8,755 nt of DNA from Lachnospiraceae bacterium UBA3692 (GCA_002372815.1 DFIR01000089.1:1-8755), one strand, 5' to 3'; counted from the first letter of the stretch, positions 1 to 6,159 are shown. The notes: generated by a model not told the origin, from the letters alone. Made by a program: numbers and translations.

Positions 1-254
1 TACCAGTAGCTCTGGTCATGCTCGCGGGGCAGGCCGAGGTACTCGTCCATGTTGAAGGTGACGACGTTGGCGAAGGAGACCTCTCCCGCCTTGTTCATGC
101 GGACGAGCTCTTTGTAGACGCCGATGGGCGAGGAGCCGGTCGGCAGGCCGAGCACGAAGGGTCTCTCCTCCTTGTGCGCGTTGATCTTCGCTGCGATATA
201 ATGCGCCGCCCAGAGGCTCATCTTTTCATAATTGTCCTGGATCACTACTCTCAT
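1..254 (-). CDS. nagB: Glucosamine-6-phosphate deaminase, N-terminal part (gene runs off the window)
   Basis: The enzyme interconverts glucosamine-6-phosphate with fructose-6-phosphate plus ammonia in the cytoplasm, the last step of amino-sugar catabolism. Only the first 84 residues are present; full-length members have about 240-265. The ATG at 254 opens MRVVIQDNYEKMSLWAA, the usual NagB N-terminus. Residues 34-45 read VLGLPTGSSPIG, the phosphate-binding loop, and TFNMDEYLGLP at about 67-77 is the family's conserved segment with the active-site Asp. An AAGGA lies 10 nt upstream of the ATG. Transcription appears to start about 230 nt upstream and passes through a glmS-type ribozyme (separate entry), which is very unusual for this gene. 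Assignment to NagB rests on an uninterrupted match over all visible residues; the direction in which the enzyme works in vivo cannot be read from sequence. Confidence 0.95.
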   Translation of the reverse strand, partial: MRVVIQDNYEKMSLWAAHYIAAKINAHKEERPFVLGLPTGSSPIGVYKELVRMNKAGEVSFANVVTFNMDEYLGLPREHDQSYW

Positions 255-289
255 GGTTCTTCAGTCCTTCCATTTATTCTATGCGATTC

Positions 290-446
290 TCTGTCAGTAA
301 CGATCAGCATCGGAAGAGACTCTGTTACAGTGTTGATTCTGCTTTTTCCCTTCTTCCTCACGACTTGCCTGTCTCAGCCGCGGCAGCATCCGCCGAATCT
401 TTCGATCACTGCCGTCCTCGTCAGCCCTCCCGGGCCCCGGCGCTAA
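290..446 (-). ncRNA. glmS-type self-cleaving ribozyme (glucosamine-6-phosphate riboswitch) in the nagB leader
   Basis: Read on the minus strand, the region shows the conserved core of the glmS ribozyme in order. AGCGCC is at 444-439, with the expected cleavage between A444 and G443. A short P1 hairpin follows, GCCC (435-432), a GGGA tetraloop, GGGC (427-424). Next come TGACGAGG (423-416), the P2 strand CGGCAG (414-409), GATCGA, then TTCGGCGGATG (397-387), then the closing P2 strand CTGCCG (386-381). The 3' part fits the P3/P4 domain: a G-U-containing helix at about 383-359, and a GGAAGA/TCTTCC helix closing at 317-312 with A-rich internal strands. Characterised members use glucosamine-6-phosphate as the cleavage cofactor, and the cut mRNA is degraded. 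The core is clear; the 3' boundary and the P3.1 pseudoknot are not resolved by eye. The next gene is nagB, not glmS. Confidence 0.93.
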
Positions 447-489
447 CGCCTCCGCCGCACCTCCTGAGCGCGGACGCGTTTTCCTATGT

Positions 490-519
490 ACAATACAGCA
501 TAATCTGTTTCTGTGTCAA
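490..519 (-). promoter_or_regulatory. Candidate sigma-A promoter for nagB and its ribozyme leader
   Basis: On the minus strand a perfect -35 box TTGACA (519-514) is followed after 18 nt by TATTGT (495-490), a 4/6 match to the -10 box. It starts 15 nt after the stop codon of the PfpI-family gene, so nagB probably has its own transcript. The start point would be near 483, placing about 40 nt of RNA ahead of the ribozyme cleavage site and about 230 nt ahead of the nagB ATG. Confidence 0.6.
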
Positions 520-533
520 TTCCGGTTCGGATC

Positions 534-1043
534 TCACTGCGCCTTGCAGACCTCGATAAAAGCCTTCGCGTAAGCGGGCAGATCCGGAGGCCTGCGCCCG
601 GAGACGAGGTTTCCGTCCACGACCGTCTCCTCGTCGAGCCATTCGGCACCGGCGTTGCGCATATCATCCTTGATGCCGGGCGTGCTGGTGACTTTCCGCC
701 CGCGCAGGATGCCGGCGGAGATCAGGACCCAGCCGGCGTGGCAGATCTCGCCGATCGCCTTGCCGTCCTCATTCATCTTCCGCACGATGTCCAGCACTTC
801 CGGAAACCGCCGCAGCTTATCCGGCGCCCAGCCGCCGGGGACCAGCAGTCCGTCATAATCGTCCGGATCCACATCGAAGAAGGACAGCCCCACCTCGCAG
901 GGCACGCCGTACTTCCCGTGATACACCCCGGGCTTCTCAGCGGCAAAATCCACCTGCCACCCCTCCTCCCGGCACCTGTACACCGGATACCAGACCTCGA
1001 GATCCTCGAAATCCTCGCTGATCAGCTGCAGGATCTTCTTCAT
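534..1043 (-). CDS. PfpI/DJ-1 family protein (class I glutamine amidotransferase-like fold)
   Basis: This 169-residue cytoplasmic protein matches the PfpI branch of the DJ-1/ThiJ superfamily end to end. Members have been described as intracellular proteases, glyoxalases or protein deglycases, and the physiological substrate here is unknown. The nucleophile elbow is AIGEICHAGWVLISAG with Cys101 followed by His102. The acidic partner is Glu13 in SEDFEDLEVWYP, and the PGG turn is at 69-71. TPGIKDDMRNAGAEW (121-135) and VVDGNLVSGRRPPDL (141-155) are typical of the PfpI subgroup. The ATG at 1043 has an AAAGGAG ribosome binding site 6 nt upstream. The gene follows the PH-domain gene by 57 nt with no obvious terminator, so the two are probably co-transcribed. 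No missing catalytic residue is seen. Confidence 0.92.
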   Translation of the reverse strand: MKKILQLISEDFEDLEVWYPVYRCREEGWQVDFAAEKPGVYHGKYGVPCEVGLSFFDVDPDDYDGLLVPGGWAPDKLRRFPEVLDIVRKMNEDGKAIGEICHAGWVLISAGILRGRKVTSTPGIKDDMRNAGAEWLDEETVVDGNLVSGRRPPDLPAYAKAFIEVCKAQ

Positions 1044-1100
1044 CTTGGGCTCCTTTCTCTTTCTCGCTCTCGCGTATTCTTCCGTTCAGTCCCGGCCCGT

Positions 1101-1484
1101 TCACAGCACCTGCGCCGCGACCGCCGCCGTGAGTTTCTCGATATCGATATTTCCTTTAAAGGCAAATTTGGCCGTATATCCCCCGAAGAAGACCAGCTGC
1201 AGCTCCGACTCCGGAATCAGTTCCCCAAACCCCGGCGTCCGCACGGAAAAATACTGCACCCTCGAATACGGCAGGCTCGTGATGGACTTGCGGCTGCCCG
1301 TGATCCCCTGCACATCCAGTACCATCACCCGCTTCCCGGTGAACACCACAAACTCCCGCGCCGCCTGCGCCGTCAGAAGCAATGTCTCCCCCGAAGCGAG
1401 CATATCCTTCAAATCATTCTTCACCAGATCACTGCTGACCGGCTTCAAAGTCCACGAACCATTCTTGCTGAAATCAATAGCCAT
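1101..1484 (-). CDS. Bacterial PH domain protein
   Basis: A 127-residue protein consisting of a single bacterial PH domain (bPH_1-like). Beta-strand-rich segments run through residues 30-115: TLLLTAQAAREFVVFTG, KRVMVLDVQGITGSRKS, then ITSLPYSRVQYFSVRTPG, which carries the family's typical 'PYS.I..FSV.T.G' stretch, then ELQLVFFGGYTAKFAFKG. A C-terminal helix (DIEKLTAAVAAQVL) closes the fold. There are no membrane segments or signal peptide. The role of such stand-alone domains is unknown. I chose the ATG at 1484 because AAGGAAAGGCGG lies 9 nt before it; a GTG at 1508 would add eight residues but has only a distant AGGAG. It is first in a probable two-gene unit with the PfpI-family gene, behind an extended -10 promoter. 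Confidence 0.82.
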   Translation of the reverse strand: MAIDFSKNGSWTLKPVSSDLVKNDLKDMLASGETLLLTAQAAREFVVFTGKRVMVLDVQGITGSRKSITSLPYSRVQYFSVRTPGFGELIPESELQLVFFGGYTAKFAFKGNIDIEKLTAAVAAQVL

Positions 1485-1533
1485 CGCCCAATACCGCCTT
1501 TCCTTCACCAGAACACAACAACTCCTGCCCCTT

Positions 1534-1554
1534 ATTATATCACGTACTCACGTG
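1534..1554 (-). promoter_or_regulatory. Extended -10 promoter with overlapping inverted repeat, for the PH-domain gene
   Basis: On the minus strand TGATATAAT (1542-1534) is a perfect extended -10 element (TGn plus TATAAT). No good -35 box lies 17-18 nt upstream, as is usual for this promoter type. Immediately upstream is the inverted repeat CACGT-GAGT-ACGTG (1554-1541), which overlaps the TG of the promoter and would suit a dimeric regulator. Predicted start is near 1527, about 43 nt before the ATG at 1484. Confidence 0.62.
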
Positions 1555-1620
1555 GGGGACGACTTACGCGGGGAATGGTTCTTCATGGAAATTTATGCGG
1601 AGGCGCAGGGGGATGGAGGA

Positions 1621-1920
1621 AGCTGTCGATTCACCTGTGCAGGAGGCAAGATCGACAGCCGGATAGACAGCTGGACAGAGGAAGCTGTCGATCCAACTGT
1701 GCAGGAGGCAAGATCGACAGCCGGATAGACAGCTAAATAGAGAATGCTGTCGATCCAACTGTGCAGAAGCCAAGATACACAGCCGGATAGACAGCTAAAT
1801 AGAAAATGCTGTCGATCCAACTGTGCAGAAGCCATAATACACAGCTGGATAGACAGCTAAATAGAGAATGCTGTCGATCCAACTGTGCAGAAGCCAAGAT
1901 ACACAGGCAGATCGACAGGT
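1621..1920. repeat. 62-bp tandem repeat array, 4.8 units, with internal inverted repeats
   Basis: The heptamer GCTGTCG recurs at 1622, 1684, 1746, 1808 and 1870, an exact 62-bp period. Units 1-2 share AGGAGGCAAGATCGACAGCC, and units 3-5 carry AGAAGCC(A/T)A(A/T) plus ATACACAG variants. The last unit is truncated at about 52 bp. In unit 2 GCTGTCGATC and GATCGACAGC form a perfect 10-bp inverted repeat around an 18-nt loop. A third arm, GATAGACAGC, can pair with the start of the next unit with one mismatch, so stems can form within or between units. The array fills the gap between the sugar kinase stop and the PH-domain promoter. The period is not a multiple of three, so the open frames crossing it are not credible genes. 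Confidence 0.93.
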
Positions 1921-1935
1921 GCAACCCCACATAAG

Positions 1936-2937
1936 TCAAGTGTGGCCGCCGGCGTGCACGATGCTGCGGGCGGCGGCCTGGATGCCCGCTTCGCAGCAGG
2001 CGCGGAAGGGCTGTCCGTCCAGAAGCGCGTTCAGGAAGCCCGCGACGAAGTTGTCGCCAGCGCCGGTCGTGTCGACCGCCCGGACAGGCACCGCCGGCAG
2101 GGCGAAACGCCCCTCTTCGCAGGCCGCATAGCAGCCCTTGGCGCCGCATTTGATGACGACATGGCGGATGCCCATGGAGAGAAGGACCTCTGCGGCAGCT
2201 TCCGCTGACGTGCCGCCCGTGTAGTACATCGCCTCCTCTTCATTAGGGAATAAGAAGTCGATCATCGGCAGCACCGCCGCGATGTCCTGCAGCCCGAGCC
2301 TGCGAAAAGTCGGAAGCTTCGTATCCGCACAGACCATCATCCCCTGCTGGCGGGCCTCCGTGACAAGATGCATGATCACTTCCGGATCATCGAGCGGCGC
2401 CCGGAACAGGCTGGCAAGCGAGAGGATCCGGGGCCGTCCCAAGGACGCCCCGGCAGAAGCTTCCGCCCCTTCAGCGGCACCCGCTATCTCCAAGGCGGCA
2501 CCCGCCTCCTCAAAAGCAGTGCCATCCCCCGCATAAGGCCCGAGATCCGGCACATAGCCCGGCAGGCGGGAGGCCTGGCTGCTGACGGAGCTGCGGCTGC
2601 CGTCCTGTCCGACGATGATGTTGGCCACCGGTGTGGACATTCCGGGCACGATCTTCACACCGGCCGTATCCACGCCTTCGCGCTTCGCGTCCTCCAGGAT
2701 GAGCCTGCCGGCGGCATCCGCGCCGACCGCGCAGATCAGCGCAGCGCGCCGTCCCATGCCGGTCAGTGCCGCCGCCTCATTGATCGCGTCGCCGCCGACG
2801 TGCAGCGTGATGCTCTCGGCGATACGTTTGCCCGCTCCGTGCGGGTCATCCGAAGGCCGTCTGGTGATACAATCCACGACAGCCTGCCCCAGGCACAGGA
2901 CCTCGGGGCAGGCATGATTTCTGTCTGCTATATTCAT
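1936..2937 (-). CDS. PfkB-family carbohydrate (sugar) kinase
   Basis: A 333-residue ribokinase-like kinase that transfers phosphate from ATP to a sugar or related substrate in the cytoplasm. The N-terminal PfkB signature is at about 46-61 (LHVGGDAINEAAALTG, with the GG hinge and substrate-side Asn). The C-terminal signature is DTTGAGDNFVAGFLNAL at 289-305, with catalytic base Asp295 and the GAGD anion hole. NEEEA at 232-236 is the typical metal/phosphate-site NxxE motif. Residues about 133-168 form an Ala/Gly/Glu-rich low-complexity insertion that is not part of the standard fold. I chose the ATG at 2937, with GGAG 7 nt upstream; an open frame continues 41 codons further but lacks family similarity. 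The substrate is not deducible, and no transporter or pathway gene is adjacent. It stands alone, 130 bp from the preceding gene. Confidence 0.92.
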   Translation of the reverse strand: MNIADRNHACPEVLCLGQAVVDCITRRPSDDPHGAGKRIAESITLHVGGDAINEAAALTGMGRRAALICAVGADAAGRLILEDAKREGVDTAGVKIVPGMSTPVANIIVGQDGSRSSVSSQASRLPGYVPDLGPYAGDGTAFEEAGAALEIAGAAEGAEASAGASLGRPRILSLASLFRAPLDDPEVIMHLVTEARQQGMMVCADTKLPTFRRLGLQDIAAVLPMIDFLFPNEEEAMYYTGGTSAEAAAEVLLSMGIRHVVIKCGAKGCYAACEEGRFALPAVPVRAVDTTGAGDNFVAGFLNALLDGQPFRACCEAGIQAAARSIVHAGGHT

Positions 2938-2961
2938 TTTCTGTCTCCATGGTGCCGGCGG

Positions 2962-2980
2962 CCGCAGCATACGGCTGCGG
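2962..2980 (-). promoter_or_regulatory. Hairpin in the leader of the sugar kinase gene
   Basis: Minus-strand CCGCAGC-CGTAT-GCTGCGG forms a perfect 7-bp stem with a 5-nt loop, ending 24 nt before the kinase ATG and just upstream of its ribosome binding site. No T-run follows, so it is not a normal terminator. It may be a leader structure or chance in GC-rich DNA. Confidence 0.35.
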
Positions 2981-3067
2981 TCACAACTCACTGCAGCTGT
3001 AGCCGCAAACTTGCTGCAACCGGACGCCGGGCCGCGCCGCGACGCGACGCCGCCCAGCAAACTCTCT

Positions 3068-4027
3068 TTACCGCTCGCGCGCCTCCATGCGGGGGTCGAC
3101 GATCATGACGGGCATCGGCGCGCCGAAGCGTCCTCCGAAGATCATCTTCATCAGCGAGATGAAGAAGAAGAGCACCAGCAGCGGGATCACGCAGGAAGTG
3201 ATCAGCATCACCGCCAGGGATTCCAGGAAATTGTTCAGGACGTTCTGCAGCTGCTCGACCATCCTCTGCGGCATCTCCGTGATGTTCTGGATGCCCTGGG
3301 AAGCGGACTCCATGAGCTCGGAGGGCAGACCGCTGATCCAGTCAAAAATAGAGTTCGATCCCTGGGAAGAAGAGCCCTGGGACGATCCCTGTCCCTGCTG
3401 GCCCTGCTGTCCCTGCGCGCCGGCGCCGTTTCCGGAAGTGCCCGCCTGACTCTCCTCCGAGCCGGTGATGCCCTGCAGCTCCTGCTGGGCCGATTCGGCG
3501 GATTCCAGCGTGCCGTCGATCGAGAAGTGATAGGTCCGCTCGATGACGTTGGTGACATAGGTGCTCATCGGGATCACCAGGTAGAGGACCAGCGCCAGTG
3601 CGACGAGACGCATGGCCAGGCGCCGCCAGCGGGGACTGTACCACACCAGCGTCAGCGCGAAGATCGCCAGCGCGACCGGGATGAGGACCCGGAAGGCGAC
3701 GATGCCGGTGATCGTGACGAGATATTTTTCCAGATAGATGGCGCACAGGACCAGCAGGAACCACTGGGTCATGTCGGCCATTTTCTCGGCGATCGGTGTG
3801 GCGGCGTCCCCGGGGGCCATGGTGATCATGACGGAGGTCGCGGAAGCGGCCGCCGTGAGCTGCATCACGTCCTCTTTCTTGTTGTCGAGCGTCTCGATGG
3901 TCTTCTCAAACCGCTCGGGAGAAGCGGCGAAATCCGCCGCGACTGTCGCCGAAAGCACCGCGAGAAGAATGAGCAGCGCTGCCATCACCCCTCGAAACGC
4001 CTTGGAATGTACGTCAAAAGTCTTCAT
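3068..4027 (-). CDS. Uncharacterised multi-pass membrane protein with Gly/Gln/Ser-rich linker
   Basis: A 319-residue protein I do not recognise by name. Residues 11-31 form an N-terminal hydrophobic segment ending in TVAADF, which could be a signal peptide or anchor. An amphipathic region (about 32-85) follows, then hydrophobic segments at about 88-107, 108-128, 139-157 and 269-296. Between the fourth and last segments lies a polar domain. It contains a low-complexity stretch rich in Gly, Gln and Ser (about 197-225) and an amphipathic helix region (about 235-268) rich in Gln, Glu and Asn. The short C-terminal tail is basic and acidic (DPRMEARER). The ATG at 4027 has an AAGGAGGAGG-type ribosome binding site a few bases upstream. 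The gene overlaps the preceding 63-residue gene by 14 nt, so the two are probably translationally coupled. No catalytic motif is visible. Confidence 0.85.
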   Translation of the reverse strand: MKTFDVHSKAFRGVMAALLILLAVLSATVAADFAASPERFEKTIETLDNKKEDVMQLTAAASATSVMITMAPGDAATPIAEKMADMTQWFLLVLCAIYLEKYLVTITGIVAFRVLIPVALAIFALTLVWYSPRWRRLAMRLVALALVLYLVIPMSTYVTNVIERTYHFSIDGTLESAESAQQELQGITGSEESQAGTSGNGAGAQGQQGQQGQGSSQGSSSQGSNSIFDWISGLPSELMESASQGIQNITEMPQRMVEQLQNVLNNFLESLAVMLITSCVIPLLVLFFFISLMKMIFGGRFGAPMPVMIVDPRMEARER

Positions 4028-4205
4028 GTTCCTCCTCCTTGTCTGCCGCATCCGGCGCAGAGACCGGCCCGGCAAGCACGTCCGTCTGCCCTTCTGTCCG
4101 CAGGCACCGCTGCCTGCACTGTACCCCGATCCGCCGCATGAACGCAGGGTCCTCCCGGGCTCTCTCATACAGGCGAATAGAAAGGATCCTCTCTTTTGTA
4201 TTCAT
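4014..4205 (-). CDS. Small hypothetical protein (63 aa)
   Basis: The ATG at 4205 has a good ribosome binding site (AGAAGGAGA, 8 nt upstream). It opens MNTKERILSIRLYERAREDP, a charged helical start that resembles short uncharacterised proteins I associate with Clostridia. The middle is Arg- and Cys-containing (RIGVQCRQRCLR), and the end is strongly acidic (DKEEEHEDF). The stop codon lies inside the next gene, giving a 14-nt overlap in which the acidic codons double as that gene's ribosome binding site. No membrane segment, signal peptide or known motif is seen. A weak -10 box (TATGAT, 4283-4278) lies upstream without a convincing -35. The function is unknown, and the gene could be a leader peptide coupling translation to the membrane protein. 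Confidence 0.62.
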   Translation of the reverse strand: MNTKERILSIRLYERAREDPAFMRRIGVQCRQRCLRTEGQTDVLAGPVSAPDAADKEEEHEDF

Positions 4206-4351
4206 CGCGCGCGTCTCCTTCTTCCGGTCCTGCCGGCACTGCGCCTGCACAGGCACAGACACCCCTCTGTTATCTTCATCATACCTTCCGCCGTCCCCGC
4301 AGAAAACCGCAAAAACCGCGAAATAGCCCCCCAAAAGCCCCCCTTCCGGAC

Positions 4352-4392
4352 AAAATAGAAAGCGCAGGGTGCCGCACGTCCCGCACGGCACC
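4352..4392 (-). terminator. Rho-independent terminator after the XRE regulator gene
   Basis: Minus-strand GGGTGCCG (4392-4385) and CGGCACCC (4374-4367) form a perfect 8-bp stem around a 10-nt loop, followed by TGCGC and the T-rich run TTTCTATTTTG. It starts about 22 nt after the regulator's stop codon. A second outer pairing (CCTGCGCT 4408-4415 with AGCGCAGG 4361-4368, plus-strand reading) could compete with it. It ends the esterase/ATP-grasp/XRE operon. Confidence 0.8.
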
Positions 4393-4414
4393 CCGCAGCT
4401 GTTGCATCCTGCGC

Positions 4415-4933
4415 TTATTCGTTCTTCTGTCCCATGTATTTCCGGTAGATGTCCCCGTCGATCTTCCCTTCCGCGACCATCTGCTCCGTCCAGAGCTGCA
4501 TGGTCTCGACGGTGATGGAGATCTTCTCCAGCTCCTGCTGGATGCCGACGAAGTCCTCGACCTCCTCGTCCTCGACCGTCCCGTTGCGGGCGATCTCGAC
4601 CAGCCGCTCCTGCTGCCTGCGCAGGGTGTTCAGGGACGCGAGCATCTCCAGGACGATCTGCGACAGGTCCTTGATCTTCACCTCCGGCACGTACTGCCGG
4701 CCGATCGGGCACTCGTTCGCGCAGTAATAGTTGCAGAGCTGCGGCGCTTTGTAGCCCTCCGACATCACGAGCACTTCGTCCGGATGCGGCGCCGAGCGCT
4801 CGTTCTCGATCTTCTCGATCCGCTCCGGGGAGAGGCCGGGCAGGCGTTCGCTCGCTTTCTCCCTTGTGAGGCCGAGTTCTTCGCGGCAGCGCTGGTAGAT
4901 GTTCTTATTCTCCTTTGTGGAGGCTCTTCCCAT
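4415..4933 (-). CDS. XRE-family helix-turn-helix regulator with CxxxCxxxCP motif
   Basis: A 172-residue DNA-binding protein. Residues about 10-62 form an XRE/Cro-type helix-turn-helix (IYQRCREELGLTREKASERL, then LSPERIEKIENERSAPHPDE). It is followed by CNYYCANECPIG, with Cys67, Cys71 and Cys75 spaced C-x3-C-x3-C-P. The rest (about 85-155) is helical and Leu/Glu-rich, probably a coiled-coil oligomerisation region. I associate this architecture with a conserved clostridial regulator family of unknown target. The cysteines could hold zinc or an iron-sulfur cluster, or act as a redox sensor; that is inference. The start ATG at 4933 has AGGAGG 7 nt upstream and lies 21 nt after the ATP-grasp gene, so it is the last gene of that operon and may regulate it. 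Confidence 0.9.
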   Translation of the reverse strand: MGRASTKENKNIYQRCREELGLTREKASERLPGLSPERIEKIENERSAPHPDEVLVMSEGYKAPQLCNYYCANECPIGRQYVPEVKIKDLSQIVLEMLASLNTLRRQQERLVEIARNGTVEDEEVEDFVGIQQELEKISITVETMQLWTEQMVAEGKIDGDIYRKYMGQKNE

Positions 4934-4954
4934 GCTCTTCCCTCCTCGCAGGCG

Positions 4955-6145
4955 TCATCCCTGTACGAAATCGATGAATGCTTCCGTCTCCTTAAGTGTC
5001 CGGAACTTCGCGGTGTACATGACCCGGCCCATCTGCGGCCAGTTCACGGGCGGCATCTCCTCCTGCATGACGATGGCGCTCCCGTACCGCTCCATGATCT
5101 CCTCATGGGTGTGCGTGTAGACGTGGGCGGGCCCGTCCTTGCGGCCGGCGTAGACGCAGTAATACTGATCGTCCGACACCGGGAAACGGCGCTCGTTGAA
5201 GGCGACCATGTCGGCGTAGATCTGGTAGACGTCCGTGGAATGCGCGAAGTTCATCATGTCCGGCGTGTAGCCGCCCGGCGGGCGCATGTTGACTTCGAGG
5301 CCGGCGTACTGGCCTTTTGTCCCCAGTCCCTTGCGCGTCCTGCGAAGCCGGAAAAACTCCAGGTGCACATACCTTCTGTCCACCCCGAAGGCCTTGCAGG
5401 TCCTGCGTCCGGCCTCCCGGAGCTCTTCCGGCACGTCGGGGGCCACATAGTATTTCAGGTTCAGGTCGTCGTTGACGATGTCCATGACGGGCACCGGCCA
5501 GACGGTCATGTTCTCGAAGAGGGGCTCGCAGTCGCGGTCCAGGATCGCCTCGTAGGAGATCAGGTCGCCGTCGATGAACTCCTCCATGACGTAGGGAACT
5601 TCGGGAAGCTTCGCGTAGAAGGCTTCCAGGTCCGCGTCATTCTTCAGCTTCCAGGTGTCCGCCGCGCCGACGCCGACGTCCGGCTTGACGATCACGGGAT
5701 AGTCCACGGTCTTCAGGAATTCCCGGGCCGCCTCGATGGTCGTCACCTTGCTCTGCCGGGCCGTGGGGATCCCGCCTTCGATGTAGAACTGCTTCATCAG
5801 GGACTTGTTCTTGATGAAGCCGATCCGGTCGCTCTGGATGCCGGTGGTGACATTGAAGTCCGTCCGCAGACGCGCGTCCTGCTCCAGCCAGTACTCGTTC
5901 AGGGACTCGATCCAGTCGATCTTCCCGTACCTGAAGGAGAAGAAGGCCACCGCCCGGAAGACCTGGTCGTAATTCTCCAGCGAATCCACCTTGTAGTACT
6001 CCGTGAGGGCGCCTTTCAGGCCTTCCTCCAGGCCGTCATAGGGAGCGTCCCCGATGCCCAGGACGTTCACGCCGTTCCTCTTCAGGCGGTCGCAGAAGTT
6101 CCAGTAGGTGTGGGGGAAATTAGGAGAAATAAAGATGAAATTCAT
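4955..6145 (-). CDS. ATP-grasp domain ligase of unknown substrate
   Basis: A 396-residue cytoplasmic enzyme with ATP-grasp architecture. An N-terminal Rossmann-like pre-ATP domain opens MNFIFISPNFPHTYWNFC. The ATP-grasp core begins near residue 110 (GFIKNKSLMKQF). It includes YPVIVKPDVGVGAADTWKL (149-167, nucleotide-binding Lys154), YVMEEFIDGDLISYEAI (185-201, acidic residues at the adenine/ribose site) and LEVNMRPPGGYTPDMMN (283-299, metal-binding Glu and Asn plus Arg288). Such enzymes activate a carboxylate as an acyl phosphate and join it to an amine, thiol or carboxylate. The acceptor here is unknown. The ATG at 6145 has GGAGG 5 nt upstream. It begins 14 nt after the esterase stop, so the two are co-transcribed and probably work in one small pathway. 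The length and motifs look intact. Confidence 0.9.
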   Translation of the reverse strand: MNFIFISPNFPHTYWNFCDRLKRNGVNVLGIGDAPYDGLEEGLKGALTEYYKVDSLENYDQVFRAVAFFSFRYGKIDWIESLNEYWLEQDARLRTDFNVTTGIQSDRIGFIKNKSLMKQFYIEGGIPTARQSKVTTIEAAREFLKTVDYPVIVKPDVGVGAADTWKLKNDADLEAFYAKLPEVPYVMEEFIDGDLISYEAILDRDCEPLFENMTVWPVPVMDIVNDDLNLKYYVAPDVPEELREAGRRTCKAFGVDRRYVHLEFFRLRRTRKGLGTKGQYAGLEVNMRPPGGYTPDMMNFAHSTDVYQIYADMVAFNERRFPVSDDQYYCVYAGRKDGPAHVYTHTHEEIMERYGSAIVMQEEMPPVNWPQMGRVMYTAKFRTLKETEAFIDFVQG

Positions 6146-6159
6146 TTCCGCCTCCTCTC

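Noticed and set aside
513..1736. Plus-strand open frame of about 400 codons opposite the PfpI and PH-domain genes and running into the tandem repeats
   Set aside because: Same shadow effect; both minus-strand genes have ribosome binding sites and family motifs, and the plus-strand product has none.
1564..1835. Minus-strand open frames through the 62-bp repeats that look like Cys/Ser-rich repeat peptides
   Set aside because: A 62-bp period shifts the frame at every unit, so no frame keeps a constant peptide repeat. There is no convincing ribosome binding site, and the pattern fits DNA/RNA stem conservation.
1621..1920. CRISPR array
   Set aside because: The whole 62-bp unit is conserved with no variable spacers, units diverge gradually, and no cas genes are near.
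2938..3060. N-terminal extension of the sugar kinase to an upstream start at 3060
   Set aside because: The extra 41 residues are Arg/Ala-rich and unlike the family, and the ATG at 2937 has a ribosome binding site and starts just before the first conserved strand.
4028..4168. Extension of the membrane protein to a start at 4168
   Set aside because: The extension is Arg/Gly-rich noise lying in another frame of the small gene; the ATG at 4027 has a strong AGGAGG site.
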